From the NCBI GenBank assembly GCA_036362985.1, contig JAYGXS010000002.1, positions 7,163,371 through 7,227,370 of the forward strand: DNA of 64,000 bases, read 5' to 3'. Shown here one piece after another: positions 21,480 to 31,313 of the stretch. The first letter of the stretch is position 1. Each line of letters opens with the position of its first letter. The stretch comes from Ligula intestinalis. Its lineage: Eukaryota > Platyhelminthes > Cestoda > Diphyllobothriidea > Diphyllobothriidae. Made by a program: the position numbers and the translations under genes. Under the pieces are notes generated by a model. The model did not search any database. It was not told where the DNA came from and saw only the letters and a list, made by a program, of their open reading frames with translations.

Positions 21480-23125
21480 TCAATGGATTCCTAATAAACC
21501 CCCTATAAGCCATGTTATTTTCAGCTCTGCATGGCTAGACCGTGTCAGAAACCATCCTAACTGATCAACAAATAATATCCGTAGGGTCAGTGGATAAAGA
21601 AAAACACTGAAAGTTCCAGGCTCATTTCATTCCTGTGAGGTCAGAATCACACAGGTTTTTGCCATCTACACTCTAACGAAAGGAATGCCTTCAAATTTTT
21701 CTTTTATGTCTCAAACACAACTTCGCCACACGCTTCTTTTCAAGAAACACCAAGAAGCTTTTAATCATTTTGAACCTACCGACAGTGTCAGAAAAACATA
21801 AGTTATTGAGACTAAGGCCTGCACCGACTTGGTTACGGAAGATGTATGTTCCGTTATGCTTTGGAGCTCACCGTAGTGACATAATTTATTGCTTCATCTA
21901 AAAAACACACTGCAGGACCGATGAAGCCAATGAGGACCTTGACTGTCTGTTAATCAGTTTAACAAATTGGTCTATAAGTCTGGAGATTTAGAGGGAGACT
22001 CCTTAAGGTAGCCTACATAGCTGCAGACTACAGACTGTACAAAATGAAAAACTTTGTTGCTAGACACATCTCATGTGCCCACTTAAAAGTAACTTGTTCC
22101 ACTTGCCAGTGAAGTGAAGGTACAAAAAAAACTTTTCCTGAACAACAGAGAAGACACACACCTAAATCGTGGTTATCAATGCTTGACTTTGGAGGTGAGG
22201 GCACACGACACTACATGGAAATTTCAGAATCTTCAAAGACATATATTCTGTGAAGTTCCTACACTCTGTGAGTTAAATGTAGAGCAGATATAACAACCTT
22301 ATTACTTTTTTTCCTTGTGGGATGATTCCTGTATCTCACATACCTTGCTCTATCATTTCCGGAATAAAAAGATGCGGTACGACTTGTGCGGAGTTAATTA
22401 TGAAAGCGTTTGTATGTTGTAGCCACCTCGGTTAATGCTTTCTAATAGATTATACCAGTGTCAGGATAGTTTGATTGTCGCATACCGTGAGGTTTATTGT
22501 TTATCCCACAGCAAGGTAAACCAGAGATGGTGACGTTCGTGTGGAATATATTAAAGGGCCAATGGACTTTCGCTGGCGCGACCAAAGCCACCCCTAGGCC
22601 TGTAGTCTTCCCTTGACTTAGAGCCCACGGGAGGAGAATGCCCTAGAGGTCACAATAGGAAGAAGGCACTGCAACCTGACTCTCATTTTTTAGTCTGCCA
22701 CTCGCTACCCGCCTATGCCACGTACATGACCCAGTCCCCGAAACATAAGCCTCAAGATTTCACATAAAGGGTGTGGAGAGCTCGCAGATCACATGTCTGA
22801 GCATGTCATAGCCGTCGCGTAAAGAAGGAGCCATGGCAACCTGCCTCTCAGGCCATCAGTCAACCACTTCAGATTGCGAGAGTTTCAATTACTGTTGTCG
22901 ACTGGCAACCTTCCAAACCGAGGCTCCACAAGTCTGTGTTTTTTTATTATCGTTCATAAACATCAAATGTACTTTTTTGGATGTTCCTCTACAAGTCATC
23001 GGCAAAATAGGTGTTTAGGTTTGCAAGCCGCATTCAGTGTACAGGGCCCCCATTAAACTTTAGTGGTAGGACGCAGCAGTCTTTTGACAGCGGTTTGTAA
23101 GTAGTTTGTTAGTTGTTATTAGCAA
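21480..23125 (+). repeat. R2+R1 repeat, copy C
   Basis: R2 part is about 21480-22520: AAGCTTTTAATCATTTTGAA near 21755, GACATAATTTATTGC near 21878, TAGCTGCAGACTACAGA near 22017. R1 part is about 22520-23125: GGTGACGTTCGTGTGG near 22525, CCCACGGGAGGAGAATGCCC near 22626. It confirms that R2 and R1 belong together, in the same order as in copy A and 17 kb away from it. Confidence 0.65.
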
Positions 23126-23149
23126 AGGCAGTTTGCAGTGGGGCTAATA

Positions 23150-23240
23150 TATATTCCTTAAATCATCCCGGGAAGAGGAAGAAAAAGAAGAGACGATTTC
23201 TGGGACAAAAGTGTATTCTGGCTGACGTTTCAAAAACTCA
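23150..23240 (-). repeat. Hammerhead-element tail (minus strand), inverted to the next unit
   Basis: On the minus strand it reads TTTTTGAAACGTCAGCCAG and then GTCCCAGAAATCGTCTC and CTTCCTCTTCCCGGG. That is the mirror of 23430-23510. The 5' core CTGANGA is not conserved upstream, so this copy is only the second half of a ribozyme plus its tail. Confidence 0.65.
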
Positions 23241-23400
23241 CAAGACACAAAAACAGCTTGACACAGCTCAAGAAGACGCTCGTAAGGACGCAAGCAATTC
23301 AAACAGCCACGAAAATCGATCGGTGCAATAGATTGACACATGGGCCTTAAGTAAGGCGAATGGGCGTTCACCATTTCTGACGCGAACAGGAGTACAGACA

Positions 23401-23450
23401 CCACGCTCTGACGATAGAAGCGAGCAAGCTTTTGAAACGTCAGCCAGAAT
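23401..23450 (+). ncRNA. Hammerhead ribozyme, type I, complete core (copy 1)
   Basis: CTGACGA at 23408-23414. Stem II is AGAAGC/GCTTTT, six pairs (one G-U) closing a 6-base loop. GAAACGTC is at 23434-23441. In this minimal stem III, ACGU is self-complementary, so two molecules would pair to form an active dimer; cleavage is predicted after C23441. Stem I begins GCT/AGC. All invariant core bases are present. Confidence 0.8.
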
Positions 23451-23758
23451 ACACTTTGGTCCCAGAAATCGTCTCCAGTTCTTCTTCCTCTTTCGGGAAT
23501 GATGTAAGGAATATTTTATCCGGACGTCAAACTTTTTTGCATATCAATATATATGTATATTTCGATTTGTAGAGAGAGAGGCAGTTCATTATACAAAATT
23601 GCAAACTACTATACGGCAGTGAGTAGATTGAACCAAGCTACCGTAAGCCTTGTGGCGTCTCTTTCGGTACAATAGATTGACGCGCGTGCATCAGGCACGA
23701 CTATAACGCATGGCTAGCGGTAAGGCACACTGACTCGACGTCAGCAGGAGAATAGACA

Positions 23759-23810
23759 CCTCGCTCTGACGATGAAAGCGAGAATGCTTTTGAAACGTCA
23801 GCCTAAATAT
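23759..23810 (+). ncRNA. Hammerhead ribozyme, type I, complete core (copy 2)
   Basis: CTGACGA at 23766-23772. Stem II is GAAAGC/GCTTTT (six pairs, loop GAGAAT). GAAACGTC is at 23792-23799 with predicted cleavage after C23799. Stem I is GCT/AGC. It lies 358 bp downstream of copy 1 in the same orientation. Confidence 0.8.
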
Positions 23811-23880
23811 GGCTTAGTCTCAGCAATTGCCCCGTCTTCTTCTTCCTCTTCCGGGGATGATGAAAGCATTATAATATCTG

Positions 23881-25074
23881 GACTTCAGTCGTTCGCGCAT
23901 AAAAAGAGATACATATATTTTACAATGACAGTACATGAACTGCTGCATAAATAGCACCATTTCTAGGCTTGCGATGTGTGCCGTTGGGCGTGATTATTTG
24001 TCATCTAGGAGCTGATAAAGGAGGGGAGCAGCGATGTGGTTTAGCCGGCGGTGACCCCCGAATGTTTCGATGGAAGTGCATGTTTCCTAATAGGCCTATG
24101 ACACCAGCTAATATGCGTGAAATAGCTAATTTATATTTGCGATCCACCGAAAAGACTTTTTCGCTTACAAAAATTGACAAGCAATAACTACTGGCGCAGC
24201 AAGTACAAAGAGAAATATATGGCATACGACCCTTGGGGTTAGAGTTCAACTATGGCTCTGGGTAGTAGTGAAGCTTGTAATTCTAAGTCTACGCCGCATT
24301 CCTACCCAGTTCTCCAATGGGAGATAAGGTTTCCTCAGTGTCATTTATGACTCAAGTTGTAGACTTTCCTGGGATGACCTAATAATTGACATCTAAACTA
24401 AAATGCTTCTTAAGTGCACGGAGACACATAACCCCACATGGGACATTGTTAGCCCTAAATTTTGCCAAGAAGACAGTCTAAGGAAAGCAGGGTTGTAAGT
24501 TTACAAAAATAGAGTCTCACATGGAAGACAATAAGAGACTAATTATGCCCATCTTCAGACAAAACTCCTGAAAATATCGGAATGTATACGCTATGTAAGT
24601 ATTTAGAATGAGAGAAGTAGAATGCGTTGCGATCACCGGAATCATAATTTTACTTACGTCCTTAATTAATTATTAACGTAAACATGGCCACATCGCAACT
24701 GCACCATGTACTTATTCCTAAATATTTAATGTTTAGACTGCAAGCATCTATAAATGATATATCCGGATATTAACAGGGTTAAAAAGCATTTGAGCATTTT
24801 AATCAGTACTTAAAGTCATTAGTCTTCCGGAAGGGATAACTTTCCTTGACGTGCAGATTTCCTGCATATGCTTAAGTCGTTCCCCATGATTTAGGATTGA
24901 AGTTGGGTTTGTAAATGGCTCATGGCGGTATATTACAGTCATACTTCTACGCTTAAGTGCATTTTGCTCCGCAGACAAAAAACGGCATTAAAACGAGAGG
25001 TATGTGACATTTTAAAAAGCAAGCAACCCCATCTTGCAGCACGTGCCATTGTCTAAGACAAGGTCCTACGCGGT
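23881..25074. other. No gene seen; a short HHR-tail match
   Basis: AGGCTTGCGATGTGTG near 23966 resembles the R1 end near 4861 and 9328. GTTGCGATCACCGGAATC near 24629 is a minus-strand hammerhead-tail remnant like 15668. Otherwise unassigned AT-rich sequence with no supported coding frame. Confidence 0.4.
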
Positions 25075-25225
25075 GTTACTCATAACTCAGGTTCCGTAAG
25101 TCTGTCTTTTCCCATAATTGCTCATAAAAGCCAAACGCACTTTTGACAATTTTTTCCCTACGCGTCATCGGCAGAAAGAGGTGTGTAAGCTTCTCAGCTG
25201 CCTCAAGAGTACAGGGCACCCATGG
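25075..25225 (+). repeat. R1 repeat fragment
   Basis: Matches the R1 interior: AGTCTGTCTTTTCCCATAAT near 25098, CGTCATCGGCAGAAAGAGGTG near 25163, and GTACAGGGCACCCATG near 25209. Followed by the hammerhead element at 25342. Confidence 0.55.
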
Positions 25226-25341
25226 AACTCCAGCCCTATGAGGTAAAAAAACCTTCCCTTGCATTTTGTAAACAGAATGTCGGTACAGAAGAAGGAGATG
25301 CGATCGCTGGAACAAGTTCTTTTGCTTTGTACAGGTTACGG

Positions 25342-25390
25342 TTACCTCTGATGAGGGATTTTCGATAGAATCCGAAACGTCAGGCAAATA
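25342..25390 (+). ncRNA. Hammerhead ribozyme, type I, complete core (CTGATGA)
   Basis: CTGATGA is at 25348-25354. Stem II is GGATT/AATCC (25356-25373 region) with an 8-base loop. GAAACGTC is at 25374-25381 with predicted cleavage after C25381. Stem I pairs TTACCT (25342-25347) with AGGCAA (25382-25387), five of six positions. All core bases are intact. The downstream tail AATAAACTTCTGGTTCC then CTTCTTCTGAAC matches the other HHR elements. Confidence 0.82.
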
Positions 25391-25439
25391 AACTTCTGGT
25401 TCCGATGATCACATCTGCTTCTTCTGAACTGCTTCCTAC

Positions 25440-25719
25440 ATCTCGCCTAGTCGCTTCTAGCGGCAGTTTGTCAGTTGTCTTTAAATTTGTATCCGCAATA
25501 ACAGTTCTTAATGGACCTAGTTCATATAAGCAGTATTTGGAAAACACGATCTTCTAAAACGTAGTCAAAAACCAATCGAATTTTCACCATAATTGTAGGA
25601 AGAAACTACCTCGGCTCTCCTGAATTTACTCAGATATTAATTTTCAGGAAGTCATATCGGGTGAACGAACCTTTTCGATTAATATATTATCAGGCAAATT
25701 CAAAAATATAAGGGAGGGT
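25440..25719. other. No gene; weak R1-end similarity
   Basis: GGCAGTTTGTCAGTTGTC near 25460 resembles the R1 end. The remainder is AT-rich and unassigned. Confidence 0.35.
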
Positions 25720-26090
25720 AGACTTAACGAAAGTTTAAGCAAATAATGAGTAATAATTAGGGGGAAAAGGGGGGAGAGATGTAAAGGGATCGAAGGGGTC
25801 AGATTCTAGTTTTAATTGGGGATCAGACAGGGGAAAGGGGTGGGGGAGGATTGGACGGGGCGGGAGAGGAAGGGGTCCGACAATTAGTTTATTTCGTCCC
25901 GTCGTCCTTGTCTCCCGTTTTGTTGGGAGGCGTGAGGACGCAAGTTCCTCAGACGTTTCCTGATACGCCACGAATCAGTGACGAGGCTGCAATAGCAAGC
26001 ATCCCTAAACCACCTACAGCGTCACGAGACGATGACACCTTGGGTCCTCACGCCTCCAAATAAAAAGCCAGACAAGGACGATGGGGCAAC
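25720..26090. repeat. G-rich block with a 45-bp imperfect inverted repeat
   Basis: A purine-rich strand (25757-25875) precedes two inverted arms: CCCGTCGTCCTTGTCTCCCG... at 25898-25943 and its approximate inverse ending GACAAGGACGATGGGG at 26037-26083. Between them, on the minus strand, GAAACGTC appears with a CTGAT partial core, like a decayed hammerhead. A related G-rich block lies near 36960-37130. Confidence 0.5.
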
Positions 26091-26094
26091 ATGA

Positions 26095-26330
26095 ACTACA
26101 ACTGTTCAGTAGTTTGCAATTTTGTATGACGAAATGCCCCTCTCTGTGGGCTCTAAACCGCTACGCAAGGCATGCTCTCATGTGGCTCCGCCGCCTCGGC
26201 GCACCTTTTACTTTGCTGTACAGTTTACGTATCTGATTCGGTTCTCTGAATATTTCTCTGGTGACGAATCAGCGACGGATCTCGAGATGTCAGGCGAATA
26301 AAACTATTGTCCCACCGACCGAGTCGTCTT
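26095..26330 (+). repeat. R3 fragment followed by a decayed hammerhead
   Basis: R3 landmarks are AGTAGTTTGCAATTTTGTAT at 26109 and CATGTGGCTCCGCCGCCTCG near 26178. Near 26261, GTGACGA, a short stem ATC/GAT and GAGATGTC replace the intact core, followed by AGGCGAATAAAACTATTGTC. The core has several substitutions. It links R3 to the HHR family in plus orientation. Confidence 0.5.
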
Positions 26331-26547
26331 CTTCTCCGTGTACGTATAATTGATTGTATATCCTGGTTTTTTGGTTTAACTGCGCACTAAATGTCGCTTT
26401 TTACGCTCTTTGAGAGTGAATGGCTAATCTGGAGCGAGATAGTTTAAAGAAAATTTGAAAGGCCTGTTTCAAAAATCTATATGAATATTTAAGCCGAAGT
26501 CTACCAGTTACAAGGTATGAACAACATTTGGTTTGCCTAATTGTGAA

Positions 26548-26790
26548 AAATACGGGGCCTCGGTAGGATTCGAACCCACATGAGCAGGGAGGGCTTTTGT
26601 ACAGCCAACCCACTGCCATATAGTTACGAAGGCAGAATGAAGCTTTAACTTTAATCACCCTTGGGTGGATTAACCCGCCCAGGGTACTGCTCGTGCTGAA
26701 TCCATCATTACGTAAACAGAAAGCTAACTGCCCAGGCACGGTTGCCTAAGCCATTATCTTTAATCCACCAAAGTGGCTACTGGGCATATT
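26548..26790 (-). mobile_element. tRNA-derived SINE (minus strand)
   Basis: On the minus strand, a body (TGCCTGGGCAGTTAGCTTTC, then ACGAGCAGTACCCTGGGCGG) is followed by a tRNA-like region at 26634-26558. That region has degenerate box A and an exact box B, GGTTCGAATCC, ending GAGGCC. Copies are at 31314-31740 (plus) and 39055-39300 (minus). The tRNA-like part lies at the 3' side of the body, which is unusual. Confidence 0.7.
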
Positions 26791-26828
26791 TTCTGGGCAT
26801 AGTTCCAGCGCAACGTGTAAAAAGTCTG

Positions 26829-26900
26829 CCGCGAGTGGGATTTGAACCCAAAACCCGTGGTTCGCGGGCATCGATCGTTACCATTAGACCACGAGGGCGC
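26829..26900 (-). other. tRNA-like sequence with A and B boxes
   Basis: On the minus strand, TGGTCTAATGG (box A) and GGTTCAAATCC (box B) are about 30 bases apart, with a T-arm that pairs. The two acceptor strands (GCGCCCT and CTCGCGG) do not pair well and no convincing anticodon loop with U33 is seen. More likely a SINE head or Pol III-like promoter than a working tRNA. It lies 65 bp upstream of the CR1 ORF1 start, on the opposite strand. Confidence 0.45.
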
Positions 26901-26964
26901 ACGGTTTCCACTGATTTAATTCAGGATATAAGCCCAAATCGCAATTTCGAGGGTAAAAAACCGC

Positions 26965-28158
26965 ATGGTTGGCGCAACGAAATCGCGCCCTGCTAAAAGG
27001 CCTAGAAGTCCTCGGAGCTCAATAGACACAAAGTACGAAGACCGAGATGGCATATCAGACATGGAACTTTCCAAAGCATTTTCCGTCATGCAAAAGGATA
27101 TGGTATGCCTTAAAACGGAATTAGCAGAACTGAAGTCGCTTTTGCATATTCTAACGCATGGCTCGATGTCGGATACGACTGGAAGCCGAGAAAAGGCCAA
27201 GACGAAGAAAACAGAGAAGGTTTCCATACTCCATAAGCAAACTACAGCAGAACCAGTAGTGGAACTCGACCTAGTCAAAGAGTCGCAAATCCACGAAAAT
27301 TTAGAAGGCTCGGGAGTCGAACCCTGTACGTTGGGCCAACAGGCAGACGGTGTCGCCACTAGACTACCAGACCACGACGAAGGAACTGAACATTTTGCTT
27401 ACTCAAAGGGTGTCGTGCTTAACACAGTTCCAAAAACCAAGCAGGTGGTGTCTAATTACCAGTAAGAACTAGTCTGGTTGCGTCTCCCAAAAAGCCGAAG
27501 ACGCCACCGACTACCACACAAAAAGGTGGCCTTGGCACAAAAGAGGAGCTGTCGGGTCCTCCCAATTATCAAATGCCGGAGCTTAAGGATCTCGCATCCC
27601 AAGTCGAGGATACCCACACGTCGGTAGGGTCCACTAATAAACCTCATAGCCCGTTATTTAATCGCAGCCAGTGCATCGTCATACAAGGCATGCCTGAATC
27701 TTCTTCGGAGAACCCAAAGAATAGAATTGACCATGATATGGATTTATTCCGCGGATGCATTAAACTTCTCATACATGAAAATGAAGAAATGGTGGTCCCC
27801 GTCCTAAAAGCATTTAAGATGGGCATGAAGCAGGATCCATATACGGACTCGGGTCAACCCAGACCAATAAAATTTATACTTAAGCACGAAGAACAAGCGA
27901 AGCTACTGTTGAACAGGAAATCGCAAGTACGGAACAAGTACCCAACGGTTTTTTTTTCAGCAGGAGTACTCGCCGGCCGAGAGAGAGAAGTGGAGGGCAC
28001 TGAAAACCGAACTCCACAAGAGATCCAATGCGGGCGAGAGGAACCTGCGAATAATGAACAGGGAAATCATCACCGCTCAGAGATCATTCCTCTGGAGACA
28101 GCCAATAACGCTGAATTTTACAGACAAAAAGCAGACCAAAACTCAGGCAATAAAGTAG
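26965..28158 (+). pseudogene. CR1-type LINE ORF1 (RNA-binding protein), two frameshifts
   Basis: The frame opens at ATG 26965 (basic start, KRPRSPRSS). A helical stretch with Lys/Glu repeats runs to 27465, where a shift near 27455 moves into the next frame. The RRM-like ORF1 core then follows: SQCIVIQGMPESSSENPKN near 27667, VPVLKAFKMGMKQD near 27799, PRPIKFILKHEEQAKLLL near 27858. A run of nine T (27949-27957) shifts the frame again; beyond it EREKWRALKTELHKRSNAG continues in the first frame to TAG at 28156-28158. The layout matches CR1/L2-type ORF1 (coiled coil plus RRM-like nucleic-acid binding). The T9 shift joins it artificially to the ORF2 frame. Confidence 0.7.
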
Positions 28159-28194
28159 CTAATTCGCAGAGACCTTCCGGCTCCCTCGACCCAC

Positions 28195-31074
28195 AAATCG
28201 CTCAGAACTCTATGCCGGCGAAGCTGCGCTTTCTTTATACGAACGCACAGAGTTTGCTTCAGAAGATTGACGAGCTCAAAGTTTGTATAGCTGACCTACA
28301 GCCGGATGTCATATCCATTACAGAGACCTGGCTACAGGCCGACGTAATGGATGCCGAAATTGTACCCAGAGAGTACCAAGTTTTTCGTCGGGACCGAATA
28401 AATAGGAGGGGAGGAGGAAAAACAGGGTTTGTTAAGAAGGGCATCATTGCGTCAGAACGCAAAATTGGTTCCTCTCATGATTGTGAAGCGCTATGGCTTA
28501 AACTGAAAACGCGTGGAGCACCCACTTTACATTTCATGACTGTCTATAGACTGCCAAATCAATCTCTAGAGGGTGGCGAGACCTTTTTTGGACTAATGCG
28601 TGAACTGGCTCAAAATGAAAATGAGCTAATCACTGGAGATTTTAACACCCCACTGATTAACTGGGATGAGCTATCAGTTAAGGGTTCTCATGAGTCTTTT
28701 AGCTCCAGATTCTTAAAGCTGACGGGGGACCTCTTTCTCGTGCAGAATGTTGGATTCCCAACGAGGATAAAAGAAGCACAAAAAGCGAACTGTTTGGACC
28801 TCGTATTATCGAAAGACCCGATTGATACAAGGGAAATTAGGTCAATCACGCCTCTTGGAAAGAGTGATCATGTCATGATCCTGTGGGAATATTCTTCAAA
28901 AACCAATCAACCGAGAAATACGGAGGTTCGGTTAGACTACTGGCGCGGAAATTACACCACAATGAGAAATGAACTAGCAGCAATAAATTGGTGCGACCTT
29001 CTCCCTGGTAGTCCGGATGCCGACTGGAACACTGTCAGGGACCTTATAAGTGAAGTTATGCATCGAAACTGTCCGCTGAAAAAAGTATAAAAGGCGAGCA
29101 GGCCTCCCTGGTTAACGCAAGATCTGAAGAGCCAAATAAACCGCAAGAAAAAACTCTGGAGAAGGTACGCATCAACACGCCAGCCTTCACACTACGAAGA
29201 ATTCCGCCAAAAGCGGAACGAGGTTAGATCAAACATTCGAAAAGCGCGGAAAGACTACGAAGCGAAAATTATCGAGCGTGTCGTAACGAAGCCAAAGGTG
29301 CTCTACAGTTACATCAACAGCAGGGTAAAAACTAAGACATACTTGCAGTACTAAAAGGTCAAAATAATGAGGAAATTATAGACAATCTCGAAAAAGCAGA
29401 ACACCTGAGTAAGTTTTTTGCATCTGTTTTCACTGAGGAACTGCATTTTAATCCGACAGACTTCCATGCAGAGAGTAATGGCAGAATCATGGAGGACCTC
29501 CGTTTCACAGAAGAAGATGTAAGGAATGAACTTCTTGCGCTTAATGAAGCTTAGTCTCCGGGTCCAGACAAAATACCAGCAAAGGTACTGCAAGAGCTGG
29601 CTTCGGAAATTTCCAGACCACTTACGCACATTTTTCAGTTGTCCTTTGATCGAGGCCTCCTCCCATCCGATTGGAAAGTTGCGAACATATACCCTATTCA
29701 CAAGGGTGGATCCACAACCAGCGCGAACAACTATCGACCAGTGAGCCTAGCTTGCATCTGTTGTAAAGTTATGGAAAGGATCATCAAAAAGGCCACTATG
29801 ATGTTCCTCAAAGAAAAAGACTTCTTTGGTGGTGCCAAACACGGGTTTCGAGGAAACCACTCCTGCCTGACCACTATGCTTTATTCTATGGAGCAGTGGT
29901 ACAAGTCATTAGACGAAAATATCCCCGTAGATGTTGTTTAAATAGACTTTAAAAAAGCCTTCGATAGTGTCCTTCACCAGCGGCTACTCTACAAGGTTGG
30001 CGAATCCGATATAAGGGGAAATTTACTCAATTGGGTAGGAGATTTTCTCATAAGCCGATCGCAGTCCGTGTGCGTCGGAAACGCAAAATCGTTTTCAGTG
30101 CCAGTTGCGAGTGGAGTGCCTCAGAGCTCCGTTCTTGGGCCACTATTGTTCCTAATCTACGTCAACGACTGTAGGCATGGACTGGTCAGTAATGGAGTCT
30201 TGTTTGCAGATGATATTAAGATATGATAACCCATCAGAAACGCTTATGATGAACAAACTCTGCAAGAAGGACTTGACCGCCTAGGTGAATGGTCCAAAAA
30301 TGGTTAATGTGGTTTAAATTTTAGAAGTGTGTAACATTGCGGCTCAAGTTGAAGAAAGTGAGCGCGAGGGATGACTCACACAACTACGTTCTCGATTGAA
30401 GATGCCTGTCGAACGTCAATGAACAAGAAGATCAGGGTATGGCTATTGTGCTATCCCTGAAGCCGTCTTTACAGTGTGCTAGGGCTGCCAAGAGGGCGAA
30501 CAGTGTTCTGTTTGCCATTAAGCCAACTTTTGTCGACATAGACAATAAACTATTCGGTAAAATCTATGGAACATTTATTCGCTCACATCTGGAGTATGGC
30601 GTTCAGGCGTGGCGACCATGGATGCACAAAGATAACCAGATGCTGAAAAGAATTCAGCAAAGGGCAACGAAAATTGTGAAGGGCCTAAAGTCTTAATCTT
30701 ACGAATGTAGACTAGAAGCACTTAACGTTTTCCCCCTTGAGTATAGACAAATCCGCGTCGACCTCATACAGACGTACCGCCTCGTGAGGAATCGGGAGTG
30801 TGCCCTGAAGTTTGATGACTTCTTCGCCTTCGCCACTTCAACCAACCTCCGTGCGAATTCACTCAAACTGCGGGGAACCCTATTCCATCTAGAGGTCCGC
30901 AAGCAGTCGTTCTCACGAGTCATCGGTGCCGGGAACGGACTGCCCGAGGAGGTCGTAATGGCGAACTCCACAGGTACGTTTAAATGGAAACTGGAAGAAC
31001 ATCTACTTAACAGTTACCGTTCATATGTACAAGTAAACAGGAATAATTTACGCCCCGGAAATACCTATCGATAA
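28195..31074 (+). pseudogene. CR1-type LINE ORF2: AP endonuclease plus reverse transcriptase, frameshifted
   Basis: The endonuclease domain starts near 28216 (KLRFLYTNAQSLLQKIDELK). It includes DVISITETWL near 28306, GDFNTPLINW near 28637 and SDHVMILWEY near 28864; the frame stops at 29088-29090. RT blocks in a later frame are DWKVANIYPIHKGGS near 29669, NNYRPVSL near 29726, KHGFRGNHSC near 29837, IDFKKAFDSV near 29941, SGVPQSSVLGPLLFLIY near 30110, and FADDIK with FADD at 30203-30214. The C-terminal GTFIRSHLEYGVQAWRPW near 30568 and the tail to 31074 follow. Stops at 29088, 29352 and 29941 and several shifts make it inactive, but RT catalytic residues remain. Order and motifs are those of the CR1 clade. 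Confidence 0.85.
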
Positions 31075-31312
31075 AACTTTAACTTTGTATATGCTACTCG
31101 CTATTTTACAGTAACACATTTTATGTTGGATATATGATGTACACAAGAGACTATTCTCACTGCTCACACGCACACGTTAAAATTTGAACATGTATATATG
31201 TTACTCACTGTTTATAGTGATATAATTTATGTTGGATATTTCATGCATACTGTTTTCAATAGGGTCTTCAAAGGCATTGCCTACTACCCTAAATATACTG
31301 AACTATACTGAA
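31075..31312 (+). mobile_element. CR1 3' UTR, terminal hairpin and short tandem tail
   Basis: After the ORF2 stop comes an AT-rich UTR with an internal ~100-bp near-duplication (TTTATGTTGGATAT at 31118 and 31214). It ends with AGGCATTGCCT (hairpin) near 31272 and AATATACTGAACTATACTGA at about 31291-31310. The 10-base tail unit ATACTGAACT is repeated about twice. Confidence 0.7.
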
Positions 31313-31313
31313 C

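Larger units (their letters stand above)
23315..23880 (+). mobile_element. Tandem hammerhead element (retrozyme-like / PLE pseudo-LTR)
   Basis: About one and a half direct copies of a ~358-bp non-coding unit. Shared segments are GGTGCAATAGATTGACACA (23321) and GGTACAATAGATTGACGCG (23669), then ACAGACACCACGCTCTGACGA / ATAGACACCTCGCTCTGACG ending in the two ribozymes at 23408 and 23766, then CTTCTTCCTCTTTCGGGAAT / CTTCTTCCTCTTCCGGGGAT. An inverted R3 piece (TACAAAATTGCAAACTACT near 23592) lies between them. Direct repeats each carrying a type I HHR occur in animal retrozymes and in PLE pseudo-LTRs. No protein-coding sequence is present. Confidence 0.7.

Noticed and set aside
23315..23880. CRISPR-like array
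   Set aside because: Only about one and a half units with a 358-bp period; the repeats are ribozyme-bearing and the context is eukaryotic.
26829..26900. Functional tRNA gene
   Set aside because: A and B boxes are present, but the acceptor strands do not pair and no convincing anticodon loop is seen; kept only as a tRNA-like sequence.
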